DNA of 64,000 bases from Chryseobacterium sp. 36-9 (GTDB lineage: Bacteria; Bacteroidota; Bacteroidia; Flavobacteriales; Weeksellaceae), in contig MKVE01000018.1 in assembly GCA_001898785.1 (NCBI GenBank), positions 1-64,000 of the forward strand, in the 5' to 3' direction. Positions 59,160-64,000 of this stretch are shown here, piece after piece; the first letter of the stretch is position 1, and each line of letters begins with the position of its first letter. The notes beneath the pieces are model-generated. The model was not told the origin of the DNA, searched no databases, and worked only from the letters and a program-made list of their open reading frames with translations. The position numbers and the translations under genes are program-made.

Positions 59160-59609
59160 TTACAAAATCTTCGCAACCTCTACACAAAGCCAGTTCAACA
59201 ATTCTTCATCTTCTTTTGTGAATGGATCTTTGGAGTGGCTATCAATATCAATCTGACCGATATTTTCTCCGTTTTTGAAGATTGGAACAACAATTTCTGC
59301 TTTGGTGTCAAGCGAACACGCTAAATAATTATCCTGAGCCCAAACATCAGGAACCACAAAAGTCTCGCCGGAAACTGCCACCTGCCCACAGATTCCTTTT
59401 CCAAAAGGTATAATCGTATGATCCGTTTCCGCTCCAACATAAGGACCGAGAATCAACTCATCCTTGTCCCCGTTCTTGAAATAAAATCCCGTCCAGTTAT
59501 AATAAGAAATCTCTTTATCTAAAACCTGACAGATCTTCAGAAGTTTTGAATTTGTATCGTGTTCGGGACTTTCTAAAATGAACGAAAGTCTCTTTCTAAG
59601 TTCTACCAT
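59160..59609 (-). CDS. GAF-domain protein, candidate free methionine-(R)-sulfoxide reductase
   Basis: This is a 149-residue single GAF-domain protein similar to fRMsr enzymes that reduce free methionine-R-sulfoxide. NWTGFYF and PFGKGICGQVA lead to Cys74, and NYLACSLDTKAEIVVPI carries Cys98, matching two of the reductase Cys. The intermediate Cys found in E. coli fRMsr about ten residues after the first is Ser/Gly here (VSGETF). The enzyme could work with two Cys, or be a non-enzymatic sensor. Single gene. Confidence 0.75.
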   Translation of the reverse strand: MVELRKRLSFILESPEHDTNSKLLKICQVLDKEISYYNWTGFYFKNGDKDELILGPYVGAETDHTIIPFGKGICGQVAVSGETFVVPDVWAQDNYLACSLDTKAEIVVPIFKNGENIGQIDIDSHSKDPFTKEDEELLNWLCVEVAKIL

Positions 59610-59653
59610 TTTGTAATTATTATATGTTATAACCAGAACTGCTATAATAAAGT

Positions 59654-61081
59654 TTAATTTAATCCCTCAAATGTCAATTCTTTGTAGCCAAACATGCCGC
59701 GCTCTTTTATGATTTCGGCAACACCTTTTGGTAATTCTTCTTCCCAACCCAGTTCGTGGGTAACAATTTTCTTGAGAATCTCGCGGGAATAGATTTCCAA
59801 GAACTTTGGGTTATGATTGGCAATATCCACAATTCTCTTATTAAGTTTGAAGTATTTATATAATTCTTTCAGATTATCATGAACCTTCAGATTTTCTGAT
59901 GTCAGCAATTCACCGTTTTCAGGATTTTTATAAGGGTAAAGATAAACACGCATATCCTTTTTAAAGAACTTGCCAAAGGCTTCCAAAATTCCTCCGGGAA
60001 GATTTTTATAATATTCCTCATCAAAAACATCCAGAAGATTATTAACGCCCATCGCAACACCAATATGCTGATTGGTAAAGGTTGAGAAATAATCTACCAT
60101 TCTGTAATATTCGGAGAAATTGGAAATCATTACGGTATAGCCTAAAGTTCCCAGGATATCGACTCTATCCAGAAAATCTCTTTCATCAATATCACCGGCA
60201 GCTCTAAGGTTAGAAATCGTAATTTCAAATAAAATCTGTGTATTCTCGTGGTCACACGCATTATCCTGGTTGAACATCTCCAATCCGTGTTCAAACATAT
60301 CGATATTAACTCTTGTTACCGGACGGAAACTTCCTCTTACTGCAAAAATATTTTTTTTGTAAAGAATATCTGCGGGCAACATATTATTACCTTCGGAATT
60401 GAAAATCACAGCATCAGTCATTCCCAGTTTTACCAGCTGAAGACTCATCAGACGGTTATCTACATATTGGAAAGCCGGCCCGCTGAAATCAATCATATCA
60501 ATTTCTAATCGGTCGGTAGAAAGATCATCATAAAGAGATTCTATCAAAACGCGCGGATTATCAATATAGAAATAAGCACCATAAATGAGATTCACCCCAA
60601 GACTTCCCAATGTTTCCTGCTGAAGGGTTGCATTGGTTTCTTTAAATTTGACATGGATAACAATCTCGTTAAAATCTTCGTTCTCGTTATTCTGATATCG
60701 GATTCCTACCCAACCATGGCCTTTTGATGTTTTATCAAAATTAATGGTTGTAACCGTATTAGCATAGGAAAAGAATTTTTTGCCCGGATTTTTCTCTCTC
60801 GGGATTCTTTCTTCAATAAGTGCCATCTCGTAACGCAACATTTTTCTGAGACGGTTTTGCGTTACATACCGGTTTTTGGTTTCTTTACCATAAATAGCGT
60901 CAGAAAAGTCCTTATCGTAAGCAGACATTGCCTTTGCAATGGTTTGAGAGGCACCGCCGGCACGAAAAAAATGCCTTACAGTTTCTTGACCCGCTCCTAT
61001 CTCCGCAAAAGTTCCGTAGATGGATGAATCTAAATTAATGGCTAATGCTTTCTGCTTAGGGGTAAGTTTTGGCTTTATCAC
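59654..61081 (-). CDS. Conserved protein of unknown function (475 residues)
   Basis: I do not recognise a characterised family. The product is 475 residues, cytoplasmic, with no signal peptide or membrane helix. It opens TPKQKALAINLDSSIYGTFAEIGAGQETVRHFF and has a central LVKLGMTDAVIFNSEGNNMLPADILYKKN region with Asn/Asp/Glu clusters. Late parts include LYPYKNPENGELLTSENLKVHDNLKELYKYF. Homologues in this phylum are sometimes labelled TonB-dependent receptor, which the sequence does not support. It is divergent from the PhnP-like gene, 51 bases away. Confidence 0.7.
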   Translation of the reverse strand: MIKPKLTPKQKALAINLDSSIYGTFAEIGAGQETVRHFFRAGGASQTIAKAMSAYDKDFSDAIYGKETKNRYVTQNRLRKMLRYEMALIEERIPREKNPGKKFFSYANTVTTINFDKTSKGHGWVGIRYQNNENEDFNEIVIHVKFKETNATLQQETLGSLGVNLIYGAYFYIDNPRVLIESLYDDLSTDRLEIDMIDFSGPAFQYVDNRLMSLQLVKLGMTDAVIFNSEGNNMLPADILYKKNIFAVRGSFRPVTRVNIDMFEHGLEMFNQDNACDHENTQILFEITISNLRAAGDIDERDFLDRVDILGTLGYTVMISNFSEYYRMVDYFSTFTNQHIGVAMGVNNLLDVFDEEYYKNLPGGILEAFGKFFKKDMRVYLYPYKNPENGELLTSENLKVHDNLKELYKYFKLNKRIVDIANHNPKFLEIYSREILKKIVTHELGWEEELPKGVAEIIKERGMFGYKELTFEGLN

Positions 61082-61132
61082 GAAGAATTAGATTTATTTT
61101 GTAAATTTACCAAAATAACAGCAAAAACAAAA

Positions 61133-61900
61133 ATGCTTTTAAAATTTTTAGGCACCGGTACTTCTCAAGGCATTCCTGTTATTGGCAGCCATCATCCGGT
61201 TTGCCTCTCCAAAGACCAAAAAGATAAACGTTTACGCACTTCTGCTCTTATCACTTCCGACTCTGGAAAGAAAATATTAATTGATTGCGGACCAGATTTT
61301 CGCCAACAAATGTTGATGAATAACGAGGAGCAAATCGATGCGGTTTTGATAACACATGAGCATAACGATCACATTATCGGATTGGATGATCTGCGACCAC
61401 TGATTTTTAAAAATAGATCATCAATGCCAATTTATTGTAATTCACGAGTTGCAGGAGAAATCAAGGATCGTTTTCCTTATGCTTTTATTGAGCATAAATA
61501 TCCTGGCGCGCCAAGTTTTGATTTATTTGAAATCGAGAATAATTTTATTCTTTTTGACGAAGTTGAAGTTCAACCAATTGATATTATTCATTCTGAGATT
61601 AATATTCTGGGATTTAAATTCAAAAATCTGGCTTACATAACAGATGCGAGTAAAATTGATGATAAAGAAAAAGAAAAACTGAAAAATCTGGATTTTTTCA
61701 TCATTAATTGTCTCAGAAAAAAAGATCCTCACCACTCGCATTTCATATTACCACAGGTTCTTGAACTGGTTGAAGAGCTGAAGCCAAAGAAAACTTACCT
61801 TATCCATATCAGTCATCATTTGGGTTTTCATGAAGAAGTCGAAAGTGAACTTCCTGATAATGTACATCTTGCTTATGACAGTCTGGAAATCGAATTTTAA
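61133..61900 (+). CDS. MBL-fold metallo-hydrolase (PhnP-like)
   Basis: This is a cytoplasmic binuclear metal hydrolase of 255 residues. The motif THEHNDHIIGLDD gives ligands His75, His77, Asp79 and His80. LKFLGTGTSQGIP at the N-terminus and HISHHLGFHEEVE near the end are typical of the PhnP/RNase Z-like phosphodiesterases. It is unrelated to the secreted B3 beta-lactamase at 6.1 kb. It probably cleaves cyclic phosphates or similar phosphodiesters. It is divergent from the 475-residue protein gene. Confidence 0.88.
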   Translation: MLLKFLGTGTSQGIPVIGSHHPVCLSKDQKDKRLRTSALITSDSGKKILIDCGPDFRQQMLMNNEEQIDAVLITHEHNDHIIGLDDLRPLIFKNRSSMPIYCNSRVAGEIKDRFPYAFIEHKYPGAPSFDLFEIENNFILFDEVEVQPIDIIHSEINILGFKFKNLAYITDASKIDDKEKEKLKNLDFFIINCLRKKDPHHSHFILPQVLELVEELKPKKTYLIHISHHLGFHEEVESELPDNVHLAYDSLEIEF

Positions 61901-61947
61901 ATTTGAAAAAACTTTGAAAAAAATTTCTGAATCAATAATTTTTGACA

Positions 61948-61955
61948 TATATTTG
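61948..61955 (+). promoter_or_regulatory. -7 promoter element of tRNA-Leu
   Basis: TATATTTG fits the TAnnTTTG consensus and lies 18 bases before the tRNA 5' end. A -33 TTG is only degenerate (TTTCTG near 61924). Confidence 0.5.
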
Positions 61956-61973
61956 CACACCAATTTAAAGCAA

Positions 61974-62053
61974 GCCCAGGTGGCGGAATTGGTAGACGCG
62001 CTGGTCTCAAACACCAGTTCTTAGGAGTACCGGTTCGATCCCGGTCCTGGGTA
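61974..62053 (+). tRNA. tRNA-Leu (anticodon CAA)
   Basis: This is an 80-base tRNA reading UUG codons. The acceptor stem GCCCAGG pairs with CCTGGGT (first pair G-U). The D arm is GCGGAATTGGTAGACGC. The anticodon stem CTGGT / ACCAG encloses CTCAAAC with CAA at 62008-62010. A short variable arm precedes the T arm CCGGTTCGATCCCGG. CCA is not encoded. It is a single tRNA, not in a cluster. Confidence 0.95.
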
Positions 62054-62056
62054 CAA

Positions 62057-62091
62057 AAAATCCTCTGAAACTATTGTTATCAGGGGATTTT
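62057..62091 (+). terminator. tRNA terminator
   Basis: The stem AAAATCCTCTGA / TCAGGGGATTTT (one mismatch) lies a few bases after the tRNA end. Confidence 0.75.
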
Positions 62092-62206
62092 CATTTTAAA
62101 GGGCGGTCAAAAAGATGGCTAACAAAAGTCGACTTCCGAAACATCAAAAAGCACATCCCTTCTAAAATGTCAGATTTGTTTCCAAATAGTTTGACAACTT
62201 TGCTAT

Positions 62207-62250
62207 GATTTGTGACATTTTTTCTTTTCAGATTGTGACACTTTTTCACT
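62207..62250. promoter_or_regulatory. Direct repeat upstream of Hsp20
   Basis: GATTTGTGACATTTTTTC (62207-62224) is repeated as GATTGTGACACTTTTTC (62231-62247), 81 bases or more before the ATG. It may be a regulator site or part of the heat-shock promoter region. Confidence 0.4.
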
Positions 62251-62330
62251 GATAAGATTCTGGTATATCGTTTGAAAAATGATTGTTGTGTTCTTTAAAT
62301 TTTATTGTTTAACATTAAAAAACGTTTGTT

Positions 62331-62786
62331 ATGTCAATCGAAAAAAGAAACAATGGCAGTTTGCTCCCTGCAAATCCACGTACACTGTTCGATGACTTTT
62401 TCAGTCGCGAACTTTTTAATTGGGGCAATAATAATTATTCTTCCACTCTTACCACTCTTCCATCCGTAAACATTAGGGAGAATCCCGAAAATTTTGTAGT
62501 GGAAGTCGCCGCACCGGGTATGGAAAAACAAGATTTCCAAATTAGCCTGGAAGGTAATCTCCTTACCATCTCGTCTTCGAAAAAAAATGAAACGGAAGAC
62601 AAAAATGACAATTATACCCGTAGAGAATTTAGCTATCAGGCTTTTCAGCGCAGTTTTGAGCTCGCAAGAGATGTAGTGGATGAAGAGCATATTGAAGCTA
62701 AATACGAAAACGGAGTTTTGAAGCTCACAATACCTAAAAAGGAGGAAGCTAAAAAACGTCCTCCTAAGCTGATCGAGATTCAATAA
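62331..62786 (+). CDS. Hsp20/alpha-crystallin small heat-shock protein
   Basis: This is a cytoplasmic chaperone of 151 residues. After a variable N-terminus (about 1-45), the alpha-crystallin domain begins at PSVNIRENPENFVVEVAAPGMEK and ends with YENGVLKLTIPKKE (the GVLxLxxPK signature). The C-terminal PPKLIEIQ tail carries an IxI-type anchor. It probably protects proteins under heat or acid stress. It is the first of two stress-related genes here and has its own terminator. Confidence 0.93.
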   Translation: MSIEKRNNGSLLPANPRTLFDDFFSRELFNWGNNNYSSTLTTLPSVNIRENPENFVVEVAAPGMEKQDFQISLEGNLLTISSSKKNETEDKNDNYTRREFSYQAFQRSFELARDVVDEEHIEAKYENGVLKLTIPKKEEAKKRPPKLIEIQ

Positions 62787-62792
62787 TATTAT

Positions 62793-62822
62793 AATTGGTT
62801 TCCTTTTGGGAAACCAATTTTC
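62793..62822 (+). terminator. Hsp20 terminator
   Basis: The stem AATTGGTTTCC / GGAAACCAATT with a 5-base loop is followed by TTT. Confidence 0.85.
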
Positions 62823-62868
62823 TATTCTATCCGGTAATTAATTCATTATCAATTTTAATTATTAAATT

Positions 62869-64000
62869 ATGCATGGATTACTTTCGGCCATATGCATTTT
62901 GTGCCTCACCACATTAGGGATAATGCTTCTTTTGAAAAAACTGAATCAACCCTACCTTATTGCTTATATTATTGCAGGTATAATCTTGGGACCATATGTT
63001 TCAGGAGTTTTTACCAAACCGGATGAAATAGAAATCATCGGTGAAATCGGAATTCTGCTTCTGATGTTCTTTTTGGGAATGGAGATCAATGTCCCAAACA
63101 ACCGAAGCTTACTTATAAAACCTGTGATAGCACAAAGCATAAAAATACTTCTAAGTATAATATGTGCCCTTGCGATAGGTTACATGACAGAGCTTTCTTT
63201 GAATAGTATGATCCTTATTGCTGTACTTTTTATATTCAACAGTACTGCGGTAGTCAGTGAGTTTTTGAAAAAACACAATACTTTAAAAACAACATTAGGA
63301 ATCATGATCCTTAATATGCTGATATTTCAGGATCTGCTGCTTGCTCCTGTGTTAACAATACTGAAAGTATGGGACAATAAGAACTTTGATTTTCTACAGA
63401 TTATATTACCTATATTGGTCTGTATTGCTATTTTTCTGCTTTTAAGAAGAGTGAGAAACATACAGGAAATCAGGCTTCCGGGATTTTTTCATACTCTTGA
63501 AAGTGATCATGACATGCAGGTGTTTTCAGGATTGATTATTTGCCTTGGATTTGGATTATTCGCAGAAACATTGGGCTTGAGCGGTGCGCTCGGAAGTTTT
63601 ATAGCCGGCGTTGTTGTCGGAAGAGTGAAGTCATTTAACTGGCTCGAACATTCATTAATGCCTTTTAAAGTATTTTTCACAACGCTTTTTTTTGTTTCCA
63701 TAGGACTTCGGCTTGATCTTTCGTATCTGTATTTTAATATAAAAACTGTTCTGCTGGGAACTTTCTTTGTTCTGGCAAGCAATAGTGTGATGTCGGCTAT
63801 CATTTTCCGATTGCTAAAATATAACTGGAAGGACAGTTGGTATGGCGGTGCCTTACTATCTCAAACAGGAGAATTTGGTATATTGGCATTATCTGTTGCT
63901 TATAAAACAGGGATTATTGAATACAGCTTATACAAGACCGGACTTGGAATCACCTGCCTGTCTCTGTTATTCTCCACCATCTGGATCGCCATCCTGAAAG
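62869..64000 (+). CDS. Kef-type cation:proton antiporter (partial, 3' end beyond window)
   Basis: This is an inner-membrane monovalent cation/proton antiporter of the CPA2 (KefB/KefC) family. At least 377 residues are encoded, and the frame is open to the window edge. From the ATG at 62869 the chain reads MHGLLSAICILCL, then PYLIAYIIAGIILGPYVSG, and later NSTAVVSEFLKK and AGVVVGRVKSF. About ten helices are present. The C-terminal Rossmann-type regulatory domain, if any, lies outside. It probably controls K+ or Na+ and pH. Confidence 0.9.
   Translation, partial: MHGLLSAICILCLTTLGIMLLLKKLNQPYLIAYIIAGIILGPYVSGVFTKPDEIEIIGEIGILLLMFFLGMEINVPNNRSLLIKPVIAQSIKILLSIICALAIGYMTELSLNSMILIAVLFIFNSTAVVSEFLKKHNTLKTTLGIMILNMLIFQDLLLAPVLTILKVWDNKNFDFLQIILPILVCIAIFLLLRRVRNIQEIRLPGFFHTLESDHDMQVFSGLIICLGFGLFAETLGLSGALGSFIAGVVVGRVKSFNWLEHSLMPFKVFFTTLFFVSIGLRLDLSYLYFNIKTVLLGTFFVLASNSVMSAIIFRLLKYNWKDSWYGGALLSQTGEFGILALSVAYKTGIIEYSLYKTGLGITCLSLLFSTIWIAILK

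Noticed and set aside
59654-61081. TonB-dependent receptor
   Set aside because: It has no signal peptide, plug motif, TonB box or aromatic C-terminal strand.
61133-61900. Second beta-lactamase
   Set aside because: It has the MBL zinc motif but no signal peptide, and its GTGTSQGIP start fits PhnP-like phosphodiesterases.
62334-62783. Minus-strand frame opposite Hsp20
   Set aside because: It is the complement of a clear alpha-crystallin gene over its full length.

Overview
The window is a chromosomal segment of an AT-rich member of the Bacteroidota, most likely Chryseobacterium or a close relative in the Weeksellaceae. Four things point there. Three proteins carry C-terminal type IX secretion (T9SS) sorting domains. 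The promoters that can be recognised have the Bacteroidota form (TTG, about 19-21 bases, TAnnTTTG), and Shine-Dalgarno sequences are scarce. Several families typical of this phylum are present (DUF5686, DUF5606, a Bacteroidota HU-like protein, mevalonate-pathway decarboxylase). A subclass B3 metallo-beta-lactamase closely resembles the GOB enzymes of Elizabethkingia. No phage, IS transposase, CRISPR array or conjugation gene is visible, and most genes are housekeeping or envelope functions.

Layout. 0-8.3 kb: an EamA transporter, an Ala/Lys-rich lipoprotein, purK, small uncharacterised proteins, a TauE/SafE exporter with a DUF1634 partner, a three-gene operon (B3 beta-lactamase, small membrane protein, VOC protein) and diphosphomevalonate decarboxylase. 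8.3-20.3 kb: a NatAB-like ABC exporter, a lipocalin-like lipoprotein, a DEAD-box helicase behind an orphan histidine kinase, an aldose epimerase, an S9 peptidase, secG, an HD hydrolase and peptidase E. 20.3-31.1 kb: a beta-helix lipoprotein paired with a TonB-dependent receptor, a threonylcarbamoyl-AMP synthase, a CCA-adding-type nucleotidyltransferase, a GreA-like protein, thyA and a large M1 aminopeptidase. 31.3-40.6 kb: an HU-like protein, an HxlR regulator divergent from an SDR oxidoreductase operon, an alkyltransferase-like protein, DUF5686, a GH5-CBM glycosidase and a Zn/Cd P-type ATPase. 40.9-50 kb: rplS, kbl, a T9SS-secreted M1 peptidase, dacB, priA and an ABC ATPase. 50-64 kb: an ECF sigma factor with a membrane partner, ruvX-def, a DUF5606 protein with a histone-like tail, a metal-receptor-like protein, a TolC/HlyD/ABC-permease efflux operon with a Crp/Fnr regulator, a GAF methionine sulfoxide reductase candidate, a conserved 475-residue protein of unknown function, a PhnP-like hydrolase, tRNA-Leu(CAA), Hsp20 and the start of a Kef-type antiporter that runs off the window.

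The most unusual structure is between the genes. Three families of short dispersed repeats recur: an AACGCAAAG element, a CATTCCG hairpin, and a CGGAAATCC...AAAAGATTG element. They occur as a composite array in the same order and orientation at 8.26-8.66 kb and 49.65-49.94 kb. A third copy at 25.5-25.8 kb lies on the opposite strand, without the hairpin member and next to several further palindromes. No transposase explains them. Other points of interest are the Gln-for-His zinc ligand in the beta-lactamase, a heptamer tandem repeat abutting the pepE start codon, an efflux operon with no ATPase, a 22-bp repeat that forms the end of the sigma-factor gene, and alternative-stem hairpins at 31.87-31.93 kb.
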